Below are positions 15,001 through 30,000 of a stretch of DNA of 64,000 nt, piece by piece (position 1 is the first letter of the stretch; the number at the start of each line of letters is the position of its first letter). The notes beneath the pieces were generated by a model, which saw only the letters and a list, made by a program, of their open reading frames with translations, was not told the origin of the DNA and ran no database searches. Both the position numbers and the translations under genes were made by a program. Source of the DNA: Ectocarpus siliculosus. Taxonomy: Eukaryota; Sar; Phaeophyceae; Ectocarpales; Ectocarpaceae. The DNA lies in assembly GCA_000310025.1 (NCBI GenBank), contig FN649729.1:372001-436000 (forward strand). Reading direction: 5' to 3'.

Positions 15001-18000
15001 CTCTCCGGCATATCATCGCAGGAGAGGGCCGCCGTGGCATCGGATATTGTCACGTTCGCCAAACGCACATTTCCTGCGTTTGTAACCTTAGCAACCGCAG
15101 CAGGAATAACGGAGTGAAATCGCCCTGGTGGGATACTGTTTCAACCAATGATTAGCTTTGCGCAGAGTCTAAACAAACAGCGTGCACAACTCGTTGATTT
15201 CGAGCGGGAGGTTGAAGAAGACCTAGCAGCGTTGTGAATGGTAGAGAATTGTGACACTCGCACGACGATCACCCCGAAACCAGTTGGCGCACATTTCCCT
15301 ACCCATTTGTTTATCAAGAGAATTGCTCCCGACACAACTACGTGTTAAATGCGGGGGAACAACCCACATGACCGTTCAAACATAAAGAGGCCGCAAAATG
15401 TTCGCGCATGAATTTCTGCTATTTAGGAATGAGTTCGTCGCTTTTCATGCACACCCCCTCACCGTGTACCGATACACAGCGGTGTCTCCGGCATCCGCGA
15501 AGCCGTCGCTCCCATTCCCGGCGTTCGCCCAAGAGCCCACGGTGTCTGGTGGTAGCGTGTGATTGAACGGGTATGCCACATTGGATGCGTCCAATGAAAG
15601 AGCCACGCTCAATCTGGGACCTTGAATGGCTACAAGGCTGGGTGATACCAGCACATCCCTTCCACGTCGATACGATCATTCCAGTGTATCTCGTTCTCAG
15701 TGCGGATCATCTACAGTAATTTGCTGCAAATTCTGTATTGCATTTGGTGAGGTATCTTGCGGCGGTTGGTGGTCCCGCCGAAGGTTCGTCTTGTCGTACT
15801 ATTGGCCATCGGTCGAAGGCCACAGTATGTAGAGACCAACCCAAGACTATTGTACAAATAATTAGTGTGGGGAAGACAATGTCAGTGTTGACAAGTACAC
15901 CGTGGCTCTGTAGTACTGTGTGAATAGAAGCACAGACAACTGATGTTGAACACACGCGTGTGGTCCTCATGACAACAAGCTAGAATGCCAAATTGTGCGC
16001 TCTGCGTCTTCCGTCCCTGGTTTAGATGCAAGAGTGTGGCGTTGAAATATTAACCTGTTTCGAAGCTACATGTGTGTTTGGCCTCATGCTATTGTCGCAA
16101 TTCTCACCCAAACTGATCGCTGGCCGTCGAACAAGGTCCGTCGATACTTCAGAAGTTTTGTTGGTCTTGTCCTTGCTGGGATTGATAGCTGTAACAGTTG
16201 CATTACTCACAACGAAGCCTCGGTCAACATCGTCTTGGACAATCTGCGGAGTCATATACGTGTTGGCACGTATTTTGGTTGAGGCGGTCTCTCTACCTCA
16301 GAACGTATTGTTCGGGTACCAATCTAGAACGGAACGTCGTAACCTTGCATGTGCGCAGTCGATGGTAGACATCGTCCTCAATAAGCTAGGGAAAGCGAGA
16401 TTCACATGCGTTCGTGAGAACATGTGTGGCATCGCCTGGCTAAACTTGAAATGCTCGGCTCACCGTGTATTCCGCTTGGCATTCGAAACCCTCGCCAGGA
16501 AGCAGAGAATCTGGAATGCCCGACTCGCAAGAAACCCCTTCACTGGTGACGGATCCATCCGTCAAGACAACGGAGTTGAGCGTGACCGTGCCAACGTTGA
16601 CAACGAGCAACTGGTAGAGTATTACTTCACCGGCGTCGGTGTCTTCGTCGCCGTTGCTATCGACCCATGAGCCACCGCCGACTACAGTTTTGCCTGTTTT
16701 TGGCGCGCGAGTTCAATCGAGGTGCAACGTGGGGAAATTTGCGGCAAGGGATGATAACAATACTTTAGTGTTCTCGAGGTTGAAGGACGGAAAGCAGGAG
16801 CCGCCTTCAACCCTCCGGGTGCAAGTCCGGGTAGCGACGACCCGAGCGGCCCTTGTGCAACCGATACAAGCAATGCACACTACCAAGCGGTAGCCCACTC
16901 GGCGTCGTGCGCGTGAAAAGCGTGACCACGTACCCCTGCTACCGTAGTTGTACGGCAAATTGACTATTGAGATTTCATGTACCTATCTGCTTACCGAGTG
17001 AGAGAGATGAGATTCCGTCCACACAAGTGGAGATAGAAACCCCTTCAGAAACCATCGTTGAATCGGATGCCACCGCAGAAACCTGCACGGACGCGAAAAC
17101 AATGTTGGGCCGTTAGCACATGTCAGCCCGCAGGGAATCTCACCGCCGTCCGGTGTAGACATGTGCCCGCAACAAAGTAGAATTGTTTTTCTTTGCTGTA
17201 CTATCATACACGGAGCGTTGTTTAGATGATGAGATATCTGTTTTGAAACGATATTTCTTTGCGACCTCCAGAGTGGACGCATTTTGCTCGACCAAGTCCC
17301 CCTCCTCGCCTCAAAAGTTGTGAACGTAGCACAGTGCAATTGTTGACAAGAGGGCTCACAGCTCCAGACAGTAAGTTGACAAGACCTGGCTTGGTTTTTA
17401 CTGAGGAAGGATAAACGACAACTATAAGGCCAAGTTGTTGAAGAGAAGAAACAGGAACAATACCAATGGCGTTGCTGTGCAGTACAATGGAAAAGCTGAG
17501 TTATTGTATGCATAGTGCCGAGCACCCTCATTACATACCCAATCATTGCTGGCACAGTACCCAACCAACAGCTCGAATATGTGAAAATCTACGGAAGGAG
17601 GACAAACAAGTGGTCTTGACGGGATCCCCAACCGGGTTGACCCATATGCCTGCTTGCATATCTCACATTCGCTGTACTCTCCACACAACGCCCATCGATG
17701 TGTATTTGCTCGAGAGTCAATTTCGCTGTGCACTCGAACGTTGCTCCGGGAGAAAACCGAGAGAGGTTCCCGATGTAGCTGTTGCTGCAGTCCAGCCCAT
17801 CACCGAACATTGGATCCGACACGGCGACGTCACTGAGCCAAGTGTTTCCGGTGTTGGCCACGGTGATACGGTACTCAACAGTGTCTCCCGCGTCCACGAC
17901 GGACGGATGAAAGCCACTGGCAGACGTGACGTCGATGACGTCCTTCAAGATCTCCACTCCGGGCTTCCGCGGAAGAGGTGTGGTACACGACGCATCATCG

Positions 18001-21000
18001 ACAACCTCCAACGCGGAAGGTGCCGGAGACAACGAAACGACGGATGCTGTATCCGAAATAGAACCGGCATCAATGTCTGCCTGAATTCACAGCAGCACCA
18101 ATACGGGGAAGTAAACCATTACATCCATCAGTTTCTCTGTTCTGGTACTTGAAAGACTGTCTGCCTCGTGTTTCGCGCATTTTTTTTCCTTTGTGGCAGT
18201 TCCGAACCTGAGTGATGGCGTGGTCCAAGACGCTCGAGCAGACGATTGTGTCGTCTCGTGCCAGCTCCGAGAGAGAAGAAGCGCCACAAGCCACGTTATC
18301 CTGCACACGTACATAACGTGCCGGGTGTGGAGAAAGATGCGAGATGCACTGCATCAGGATAGAGCAGTGAGCAAGGAGGCATCCCGCTCCCGGCCAAGCC
18401 CGTCCCTTGGCTTACAAGCGTGAGCGGATGGACTCAGCCAGTACGCGCTTATAAAACGGAAAACTAGTATCCGAGCGATTCTGCTATATACGGTGCACTA
18501 CGAGCGTGGGTATTGTCCATTCCGGATCCGACGTCCTGCTGAGTTGGGGGCACATGTAGAACACTCACCAGGGCTTGGTCGAGGAACACGCTGTTTACGT
18601 CAAGTCCGGTGAGAGTCGTCGATCCCGTGTTCTTCATCGTGAAGGTATAGGCTACGCCTTGTCCCACCTCGGCGCGGTTGGCATCGCTTCCGGTGAAAGA
18701 ACAGGTCTCAACTGCTCAATCGAATGCGAAAAGTTGGATCAAAGAGCATGCTCTTGGTGAGCAATTCTTCTCGGGCATGCAGCAAGCCAAAACAATTACC
18801 GACGTTTATGGGGCGAAAAAATGTCGCCAGTACAGATAGAGCGAACCATCGGAGGGTTACTGCCAGCAATTCATCGCCGGCTGAATGCCCGAGGTTTCGC
18901 TGGACACCAAGATGGAAGCACGTAAAGCGTACAAGCAAATGGACCTTGTATATGGAATCCGACCTGGTACCAGAATTCTGCCCTTACCAAGGCTGATCTC
19001 AGGACGACGAGGCAGTGAAAGAAGTGAGCCGCCCGGTTCCTCTACAGCAGTTCCATCCGGTTCTACGGCATTCACAATAGCCGTGTTGGACACATGTCCT
19101 AGGTCGATATCGCCCTGATTGATCTGTTGGTTTGAAAAAAAAGGCGCGAATGCTCATGTGGACTGGATATGACTGGTAAGCCCTTGGTTCACTTGGCCCT
19201 GTGGTAAAACACGTATTTGGATAAGCTGAACTTGTTGTTTCGCAGACAAATGGTTCAAACCTTTGTAGCTGCAACTGATGGATTCAATTGGGGTAGAAAG
19301 CAATATCAGTTCCGGGTGCAGTACCAGAGGACTCCGCACAAGTACCCATATTGTAGGTGCTTCGTGACCATGAAGACCAACGGGAGGAATGCTCATTGGA
19401 CTACAGTAGTTTACTTCGTTTCAGCTCTCGACACGACTGCCATAAACTTCAAGGATTGTCTCCCACATACCATGGTATTGCTTTTATTATTTCTTGCCCT
19501 ACCTGGTAGGTGCCGGTGCACGTTATGCTCGATTTTGGTGCTAGGTATCCTCCTGCGGGTGACTCGCCACAGTCCAATGATTCTCCGAGAAGACCGTCTG
19601 AAACCTGCAAACCGCTCATCGTAATGGTGCCCGTGTTCTGGACGAAAATGACGTACTCGATGCCCTCCCCAGGGTCGCAGTCACCGTCCCCGTCGTTGTC
19701 GATCCATGAATCCCCGTTGACGCTCAAACCTCGTGAAAACAAGATATTGGTCGTTTCTTAAAATACTGGAGGGTCAAGCCTTTCGACAAGATTGGTGGTA
19801 TAGCTGCATCTCTGAAACTTGATATTATTTGCGTCCACTTGTCCGACCTCTCGCACCTAGTTGTAGACAATACAGCTACATGCAAAGATGCGGCACGTGC
19901 TTACACGGGGTAAAACACAGTATTGCGCCATGAAAGTTTGTAAAGTACACGTTGCGAGATGGCCGCCCTTCCTTTCACGGGAGTGGCGACCCCACATTCG
20001 TTTTGGAAACGACATCATTGTAATTTCGTGCCTATCACGCTTGGCATCTCACTCACCTACTAATAGGGACGAACTCGTGGGCAGCTCCACTGTCGATGAC
20101 AAGTCATCTTCAACCAGTTCGTTTGCGGAATCTGTTGCTGTGATCGTCACAGTCGTCACCACCTTTGATAAAGAATATAAGCACGAAGTAGAAAGTGGCG
20201 AAGCAGAGAACTCTTTTATGAAGCAGCCAGAGTGGCGTTTGCGACAAATAACGCGGCTTTTTATGCGAACAGGCTGGGATTCTGCAGTCTCAGGTCACCA
20301 TCCCTTGAAGCTACTTGTTACGGGCGGCCGGGATAGTAGCGCGACTTGTTTCCCTACGTTCTCGATGTGTGATCAGGTGCAAATACATGGGTTCTCCAGA
20401 TACACGCTGACCGACTCGTAACTCCAACGCGCGAAGGCAACGATTAAACGGCAGATATTCTCAAACACACTTAAGATACATTTCACTTGGGTCAAACATC
20501 GAGGGGGTCCCCGTCACCTGGGCTTCGTCGAGGTTGTTTTGGGTGAGAACAAGGCGGCCCACACACTTTGTCTCTACGCCAGGGACTAGCGCTGCCCCTT
20601 CTGCTAACTCGCAGGCCCATGCGAGTGCCTGTCCAATCGATAACGGCAGTTGTTCGTTGTCAAGGAAAACATCAGACGATGGTGTGTAGTTTTGAGCTAT
20701 CACTAAATCTTGCCTGTGGTTGAACTGCAGTTTTACTACTGTCCGGCACAGCACACAAGATGCGCTCCGTAACGCTCGATGGAAGTACAGCAAAATCGTA
20801 TGTATGAGAGTGTTTTTGGCTTGTCTCGACCATGAGAAATGCATATAGACTACACTAGAATCCAAGGGAGGCGTTCCATCGGCTTGAGCCGGCCAGTATT
20901 GTCACGACGATGGAAAATATAGCATGGTCGACAGCGCAACGTGCATCCCAACCACGAACAGCAGTCTAACGTCATTTAATGCAAACTAGCGCTCACTCCC

Positions 21001-24000
21001 AATTCAAACATGAAATGTCCTGCCGTCTTGGCCGGCCACAACCTTACGAGACACCCAGGCAAGATAATAACCGGCAGGGGAAACTTGCCTGCGGCGAATC
21101 TGGCGTCACGTCGTGAAGGGTCAAGGAACCGTCGTTCGTGATAGTGATGGTGTACACGACGGCATCCCCGGGCGAGGGATATCCTTCAAGATCCTCAGGG
21201 CTCAGTACCACCTCCATATCTGTAGAATACGTGGAGTTGCATCGTTAGTACTGTAGGCGGAAGTTGTCTCAACGTTTGCGAAAAACTTGTTATCATCAAA
21301 TACCTGGGTCACACGTGGTGGGCACGTTGCCGTGGGCAGCATTCCTGATCCCTCGAACATGACGATACAGCACTTGCCGATGTGACTGGCCGTATTTTTG
21401 AAACATGGAGAGACACAGTGCTTGCATTTTTTAGACAGAATGGGAAATCTAGCCGCCTACAAGCAAAATTAGTGCTCTCAAGATACTGTAACAAGACTTC
21501 CACTCGAAGACCGACGTTCATTGTTTTGGTAAGAAAGTACTACTTGCCTAGCCCGACCGATGAAGATCCGTTCAGAGCAACAACGGATGGTTCAGAGACC
21601 GTGAAGCTTTCGCCTTCTGGTGATACCGCAGTGACGATTACGTTTCCGCTGAAGCCGCCAACGTCCATGTCGTTTTGAGTGATCGTCAGGCTCTGCGTAC
21701 AGGTGAAGACAGACTCCGCCGGGCAGAACAAAGCCTCACCTTCGGAAGGATGAGATCACGGCACCCGCGGAGAGGGGGATTTGTTGGGTAGTCACAGAAT
21801 ACGTCGTGTAGGAGATATGCTACAGGAGCGACCATCACAAGCCCAATTCCTGTGAGAAGGTCCTGACGAACCCTTTGCATCATTTCTCTCAAGTATGTCA
21901 AGTGCGCTCTTCTTGAGGATGAGGGCAAGACAAGGTCACGCCATTATCTGCATACGAGCACCGCCAATATTTTAGTTGATGGGATTCACGCAACCCGGCG
22001 GATGTGGGATGAGTCAGGATGCATCTTGAATCACCAACCTCTCTGGCCTCTTCTATTTCCCCTAGTAAGCTCCATACACCTGCAGGGGCCCATTTCACTC
22101 AACAACCTCGAGTGCCATATATATGGTACTAGAGGTATGTGCTTCAAGTAAGTCCCCCCTGCACAGCGCTAAACGTTTCAGTTGCCCCCTCGCACAGAAT
22201 GCACCGGGAGCCGTGTAGACGAGTAACCTACACAAAGGGTTCACGAGTGTGTTTCAGTAACATGTCCTCACCCGCCATGTTCGCCACGAAGGCGCAATTC
22301 ACGTCACCGGCGTTGTCGTCGAGGACACTTAGTACGGCCAGACAGGTTTGGCCGGTGTTTGTAACTGTAAAAGAATACAACACGGTGTCTCCCGCGTTCA
22401 CGACACCGTCTGTGCCTGCGTGGACTGTTCCCGACTTGACTGCGGTTATCATTTGCGCAGGGTGTGGTACGGTATGGCCGGATATTTGCAAGACAGATGT
22501 TAGCATGGCGCAGTGTCGTGAAAGAAAAACGTTTGAATCGAACGGTAACTGCTCGTAAAGCAGGCATTTTTCCACGCGGTGTCCATACAATGCCAAGCAC
22601 AACCGGTTACGTGCATGCATTGCAGGGGTGTGTGTCAAAGGAATTCGCGTGAGTAGCCTCATTTTCGATACCTTTCCAGGTAGTTGGGGCTATAGTTGGC
22701 GTGCTATGGCTTCAAATATTCTTTCTGTAAATGGTCACCCTGCTGTATTGTACCTTACAGTATTTCTTCGTGGTTGGGCATCCTTCCCTATCGATCATTG
22801 TCTGCCCCACCTTGTGCTTTGTTCGGGTATTGTACCAAGTCGGCCACATGAGAGATGCTTACCGACGGCAAGCGACGACTCTCGCTCAATTTCGACGTCC
22901 TCTTCTATCCGAGCTGTCGTGTCTCCAACGGGGCTGGTGGCGCTAACGACGACAGAGTTCGTCACGACGCCGGCGTCCAGGTTGTCTTGGTCCATCTGAG
23001 GCAATCACGATAGTGATTATGGTATTTCTATTGGTTGTTCAAATGAAGCATCAGCCACAAAGGTTTAGGGAAGGGTAGGTGCTATCCTTCTGTTCGCGAA
23101 CCCTACTCTACTCAATGCATGCCATTTGCACAAGTGCGAAGAAGTAAATGTTGCTATAGAGTATCCGGAAAATCGTCGATGATCGGAGCGAAGATCGTCA
23201 CATCGAAACCGACGTCAATACGTTCGACTCGCCTGATAGGTTGACGTACACTCCGTCTTGCCGCCAGGGCCAAGTTCCAGCGATTCCAGTGGCGGAGAGC
23301 AAACAACGGGACCGACAAATCCGGAATCTATCACAATGCTCCACACCGTGGTAGTGCCGTTGTTCTCGATGTCGAAAACGTAAGAGATCATGTCACCAGA
23401 GGACGGGCCGTTTGTGTCGTCGGAATCGACGTACGTGCCGTTAGCCTGGCACGAGAGTGACGCCTCGCGGATGAATGTCACCGTCGTGTTTGCCGAGCCT
23501 TGAACCGGGGTAGACAGCGTGGTCAAGGCAGTCGCTCTGCGAAAAAGAACATTTAGGACCATGAACGAAGATTGGGAAAGGGCATCACCTCGTCGACAAT
23601 CGGCACCTCATTGTTCCGGACAGATCATCGAACAGCACAAGCATCATGCGAGAGTCGGGAACGCTCTCGGTGTCCAAGTCGCTCCTTCAAACATACCTCG
23701 CTGTGCTCCCCATGCTTCCAGCGTCGACGTTACTTTGCAAGATGATCACTTGGGGCGAGCACGAGAAAGAATCGCCGACCACCAAAGTCGAGAGAGCGCC
23801 GTCGTTGCAAGCAAGGTCGTATCCGCCTGGGAAACGGTTGCCGCACACAGGCCCCAAGGGACCAAGGTGACGCAGCCTGGTCGTCAGGAAACTACGCAAG
23901 ATAGGAAAAGCTTATGGATTCGGACGTGGGTTTCGTTCTCCCACAACGTACAACGTTGATTCAAATTGCTTGTAGGACAAGAGAGATACATCTACAGCAG

Positions 24001-27000
24001 AGTGTTGAAACATATTGTATCGTCAGCACCACAAACGGGGCCAACACCGGGCTTCGATATCTTCACTTCTCCCTCAACAGGACCAGTAGGCCTCTATGCT
24101 GCGTCAGCATAAAAAGCCCAAAATACTGTTTGTCATTTTCTCGATGCTGTGGCGTTCTGGGCTGCGCACTTCGATTCTCCCCCACAATACCCAAAACTCG
24201 ACTCTTCTCTCATTTTCGTGTAGGGGTTCGAGTCCTCTTGTGAAAGTGGGCAATTTCACGCTGAGCATCGCCGGGTAGACGCCAGAGTATTGAAATAAGG
24301 AAGAACAGCACAGAACAGTGTATACTTGACGGAAAGCTCGCCGTGTCCACGACTAGTTGAACGTACCGTGATCTCCATCAAGGCGACGAAAATTCGAAAT
24401 CCTTCCGTTGATACGTACAGATCCTGGAACAAAACACCCTTCGTTGCTACAGATCTCTCACCTCCGTCATTCTGGAACATAGCATCGGTCAAGGCCACAT
24501 CCACAAGGTCCACGTTGCCATCGTTCTTCACGGTAATGTTGAAATCGACCATCCCACCAACGCCCGACTCGCCCATTAGGCTGAAGGTCTTTTCTACTCC
24601 GAGCACAGGGGCCTGCGATGATTTGGCGCAGAAGCGCAGAAGTTAGTGCTGTCGTTTGGAGGTTTACAAACCAGCGCTTTCGAACTTGCACGAAAGGTTA
24701 GCTTCAAAGAGCCGACCTACGGACGACTAGAGCAACCCCCACCGGTGTATCCTTTACGATTAGGGTTAGTGCAGCGCGGTGGTGAATATTCGTGGGTAAT
24801 CGAGGAACACCTGGTTCTGCTTGCCGGCATTGTTTCCTCTCCTCAAAGGAGCTGGGAATACTGAACCCCACGATGCATCCCGCAACGTTGTTTCCTACTG
24901 ACGGTTTGGAGGCCTGTGTAAGACAAGCACGATATTTCTCGGTGTGTGACGCAGCACCTCCAAATCAAGGGAATGTTCATGAAGACGGAGATACGACACC
25001 AGTATTCGCTAACATGTCAAGAAGTACCTGGCGGAGAGTCACGTGGGTTTCCGCGGAGGCCGACGTCGTCTCGCTCAAAACATTGGCGTCCCCTTCGTAC
25101 ATCGCTGTCGTCCTAACGTCGACTGGCAAGTCACGCACGTTTATCTGGGGAAGAGAGAAGAGAGAAAAAACGACGAGAGGAAGCAAATCAAGCTTTAGAT
25201 TTTCGTACAGTACCGCCATTCTCGTCGCAAGTATTGCCGTGATGCCCTGGTGTACAGTAAATCGCGTACTTCTTTTGTAGAACGTGCGGCATGCTTCAAA
25301 CATAGGGCGGAAGACACGATCCACCACTACACGCGTTCCAAACACCCACTTCAGTTCTGCAGGTAACCGTCACCTCGAGATCACAGAAAGGCTCATATCT
25401 CCTTGTCGATAGCTGTCATAAGCAGCGTAGAGTGTAACCCATGTGCATCAAGTGCCGTATTGTGACAAGCACACAGGTCCTGTTTGGCGCAATTCACGGC
25501 TCGTTCTCTTGGTATTGGTCACTCACGTTCTCTCTACATCGTCCACGGCGGGTTGCCATCAGAGGCAACACATTTCCTTCCTACGGTACATTGCCGGGGG
25601 CTGGAGGCGATCGGCTCTTGCGGCTAATTCCTTCCGTGGGGCGCGGAAACATGCTTCATGCGCTTGTTTCATACAGGTTACTGTGAGGATTCTCAGCGCA
25701 CCTCCGATTGCAAAATTTCCACGCTTGCAGTACACTCAATGGACCGACCCGGGACCAGCCCGCCTTCCGGGTAGGGCATCATACCACCCACTCCTCCGGC
25801 CAACGAGCCGACGACGGTGGGGTTGCTAGCCGTATCAAGGCCGCAGGAGATGGTGGAGGCCCGGTCTTCGAGGTAGACGCTGTGCACGTTGATGTCGAAC
25901 AAGGTAAGCAGCCCCGCGTTCTTGACGGTGAAGGAGAAGTCGACCACGTCGCCGACGGTAGCGGCCGAAGTGCTGTCGGCGTAGGTGAATGCCGCCTTCG
26001 CGGCCACCGATCCGACCTGTGTAGGGCGAGCCAGGGAGAGGTTCAATCAACGTAGCGTCCAGGATGTTCTTTCGTCGTTCGATTTGAACGTGAAGGCATG
26101 TCATTTTTCTTCCACTGTATTCTGCTTAGGCCAAGTAGCTGCAGTTCGTCGCCTCCGCGCTGCAAACGGCAGCTGGACCTTGCCGTCGTGCCACGGTCCA
26201 CCGCAACAGATTAGAGTACCATAGAATATGTTGAATAAAGAGGCTTCATGGCGATTGATGCCTAGTCTAGCAGTTTCCAATACGCCGTCAGTTTGTTACC
26301 ATCTAATCTGGCGCCATCCTCTGTGCTGCATCTCCGCACCCATTGATGTACTCTACTAACCAATGAACGATTGTGGTTAAGATGTGGGGGGCAACCATCC
26401 CAAGGGGCTGAGACCGCCGCCATATGCCGTCCGGTGGTCGCTGCCAGAATATACCATGGCACCCAACTTCAAAACCATCTCTCAATCAATGACTTCGAGG
26501 GTGATCATTTGTTTCGCCGCCATTCAGAAAACTTCGCACCTGTTCGAGTGATGTCGTTGCCGTCGCTTCATCCGTTACCTCCTTGCCGAACTTGTCGGCG
26601 GCGGACACTGAGACAGTGCTCACGGTCTCCAGGGCGTCGACATCATCCGGCGTCAGTACGTACGTGCCCCGGCAGACTATCGATTCCCCGACGGCGACGT
26701 CACTTGCCAGGAGAACCTTGCCCGCCGCAGCAAGGGCTTCGTTTTCCTCTTGGGTGGTGGCGTCCGAGAAAGGGACATCACACGTAAAGGCGCCTGCATC
26801 GCCTGCATGAAACACCGAGTTGGGGCGCGAGTCAATGACGTGATGCGGGGTGTGGAGACAAAGATGGGACGATAGCATTCTGATACAATGTTGGGATCTT
26901 GTATTGTTGTTTTGCTGTGAGTGTTGGCTTGGCAACTTTGAATGTCAAGACACATTCCGACCTCACCATACCAGAAGCCAAGTGCTGTGCTTTTGATTTT

Positions 27001-30000
27001 CGACGTAACGTGCGACTTAAATGGTTCGATTTCAGTCTTAAAAAAATAATTAAAAGCAGAATGGGTGAAATTCGCCATGAGCTGACCTGAGATGGCGGCT
27101 TGGATGTAAACCGAGCTGAGTACGGCATGCCCATCATTCTCCAACACAATCTCGTAGCTGTAGGGAAATCGACAGAGCGAACACACGTGAGATAGGGCAC
27201 ATGATCCTGGTCCGAAAGAGTCGATTTCAAGCGGCAGTCACCGTCATCCGCAAGAACAAATGTCCTTAGCCGGCAGTTCTCAGCCAGTTCGAGTTGGGGT
27301 GAAGCGTTCCTAACATATCGAAACAACCGCAGGATGGTGTGTATCGCAGACAACACCAATCTCCCAAAGGGACATCATGTAGCTTACGAAATGCCTCCAC
27401 TACAGGTAAAATTCGAACAATATTGCGTCTTACGTTCCTTACCTGATGGTCTCTCCTACATCGGCTAGGGAGTTGGCGTTGTCACCTCCGCCATCCACGA
27501 AGTCGCTGGTGACACCTGTTGGGGTTTCATGCAATGAATGAAGAACCAACGCTTTGGTGAACGCAGATTATATTGGCAATGCGTTTTGGGACGATGCCAT
27601 TGTCAAGACATCTAGCTGCCTTCTGTGTGGCCAATGACGAAACAAGAAACCCGTATGCGGCAGCATCAGCCAAAGGCTGCTTGGTATTTTCCTGCCTTCC
27701 CAGAGAACCAGCTCACCGATGTCAATTGAAGGCGGCGGTAAGAGCACGACCGTGCTGATTTGGTTTACTTCGAGCTCGCCAACACCGAAGCGTAGATTGA
27801 TGTCAGCCGCGGTTGCCCTGGACAGGAATAGCCGATCGCCACAAGCAAGACAACGCAATAGCAGGTGAGCTCTTTCCGGTTGAGAGGCTTTAGCGATCAC
27901 ATCGTACACGAATTAAAGCCGTCGGGACTTGTGACGGTCAGCTCCAATAGCGAGGATAGAATAACATCCCCCAACATCAGATACCCACCAACGGCCCACC
28001 GAAACGGCGCACTTGCTTCAACAAACCCAGGGAGCATTGTTTAGCCTGGACAAGAGATGGTATCTTACGTGGCACTAGTGTTTAAGCCCCCCGCCTCGAT
28101 GTCGGCCCATCCCAAGGTTAGCACGCGTTTGCACTCGTATGCATCATCCGCGGGGTAGAAAAAGGACGGGTGTTCGCAAGGCAGCAGCACTCCTTCGTGG
28201 AAAAGTTCCATGTTGGTCACTCGAACGTTTCCACTGTTGGCGATCTGGAAAAATGGTAGAGCGGACCGAAGCGTCAAATACAGTATCCACTTGGAGACAC
28301 ACGTTGTGCAGAGCAACGGGCAAAATGTGGTTCGTTGCATCGTCAAGGTTCAAGAACCATGGCATAAATCGACCGCTGTATCACCGTAAATGAAGAACCC
28401 ATTTCCACGCGTGTGATCCACCGAAATTAAAACTGGTGGCCCTTGCAGTACAGTATCCAAACCTCGTTGTATGTGGGTGCATCTTACCGTGAACGTGTAA
28501 GAGATAGTGTCACCCTCGTCGGCGTACCCATCCACGAGCCCGCCCACACCGCTGCCATCGGCCCACACCGCATTCATACCTGAAGGCCACAACAAATCGG
28601 GGAAACACACCGCGCGTTCGGAAACGATCCGTGACGACGTTCTCCACAGTTGTAAATTCGGTTTGAAATCTACGCATGAGATCGCTGTGCGATTTGTGGC
28701 CACAAACCAGAGCAGCAGCAGCAAGGGTAGATATGCACCCAAACACAAGCGGATTCGCTCCACCATTTCCCTATACCAAACGGCTATGGCAGTGTTGGTT
28801 ACCGAGGCTGATTCCGGGAAGGCGAGTCATAGAAGTTTCCTCATGGGAACCGGTGGCGTTGGTCACTTCTCCCATCGGGTTCTCAGTCTGCACGTTCGCG
28901 ATGGTGACGACTGCGCCTTGGTCGATGTCGTGCTGCGTCAACTGAAAACAATCAGGATTTCGGCATCAGCATCGGGACACCAAGATAGAGAGCGTGAGAT
29001 CATCCGCAGAGACTACCCTCAACTTCCGCAAGTGTTGAACGAGCATTTCGGACATGAGCATTCAAGCTTTCAGTGTAGATATCTGTATACTTACGTAATC
29101 AATAGACTAGCCTCGGTCGATACCTGCCAAAATGTACAAACGTCTCCATCCCCGCGTCATTCTTCGTTCACCTCGTATTCCGCAGAGCACGTGACCGTCA
29201 CACCCGGGGCGATCCCACTTTCGGGGAAAGTTGGGCATTCAATGCTTTCCGCTCCGATCGTGTCCGATTCCACCTTCAAGTTGTACAGCGACACGCTCCC
29301 CGTGTTTGTGATGATGAGACTGTACGAAATAATTTCGCGTGGGTCAGCGTCGCCGTCTCCGTTGCCGTCCGTCCACTTTCCAGATGGAACAGTGATGCCT
29401 GCCAGTAATTGCCGAGGGGGCAGAGTAGATGGCATTGTCAGCGTATTTTGCATATATTTTGGGTCTCGCACGTTGTTCTTATAGCGTGTCAAAGCCCCCG
29501 GCCTTGATTACCGTTTTCAGACTTGTTGTGAAGTACAAGAAGCTCCTGCCAGAAATGTTTGTGCAGGTTTGCGCACAAAGGTAATGACATTGGGACCGAT
29601 AGTGCCAAAGAGTTGCTGTTGGCGGGGTTTGGTGTCGCACCATGTGACCAATGCATAGTCGCGTCGTAATCGGCCCGCGCACCTTGGAACGAAGGCGCCA
29701 CTTGGTGCTAACAAGATAATTTCCAGACAGACCAAAAGAGTGCCACAGCGGCCTGGTTACGCTCAGGCACACAGTGCCTAAAGACCCTCTTTCCAAGAAA
29801 TCTACATTGCGGTTGCACTACTCCTCACCCAGCGTTATGCGTGGATCTCGTGGAAGATCCGTCCGCAAGGTCGAACTGGCTTCGACCGTGTCCGTAGATA
29901 TGGGTGGAATGGCCGTAACCTGGGTTGAACGAGAGACCACATGAGCCACACGAGCCAGACTCTTGCTCTAAACGCTAGTACAGCCTATTCGCTAGGACAG

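Larger units (their letters stand above)
7244..15629 (-). repeat. Higher-order repeat copy E (classes a-r only; 7 modules)
   Basis: This block has 18 exons, about 2.77 kb coding, in register from a to r. After r the expected s to z classes are replaced by the tail, whose first module looks like another n,o pair. The copy is therefore either truncated or the place where duplication stopped. Confidence 0.8.
16108..28579 (-). repeat. Higher-order repeat copy D (classes a-z; 11 modules, k and l fused)
   Basis: This block has 25 exons, about 4.09 kb coding. The order equals copy C except that classes k and l form one 304-bp exon. It holds three of the six GC-AG donors (21,087; 21,546; 23,231 on the + strand). 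Confidence 0.85.

Noticed and set aside
16026-16670. A 214-codon open frame on the plus strand
   Set aside because: It is antisense to classes y and z of copy D and has no recognisable motif.
24200-24245. A tRNA-like T-arm (GGGGTTCGAGTCC)
   Set aside because: No acceptor stem, D-arm or anticodon arm can be fitted upstream at the right spacing; it lies in an intron.
28507-29484. A 325-codon open frame on the plus strand, the longest in the window
   Set aside because: It lies antisense to four well-supported exons and their introns, its translation shows no domain, and the opposite strand carries conserved splice sites. It is a shadow.
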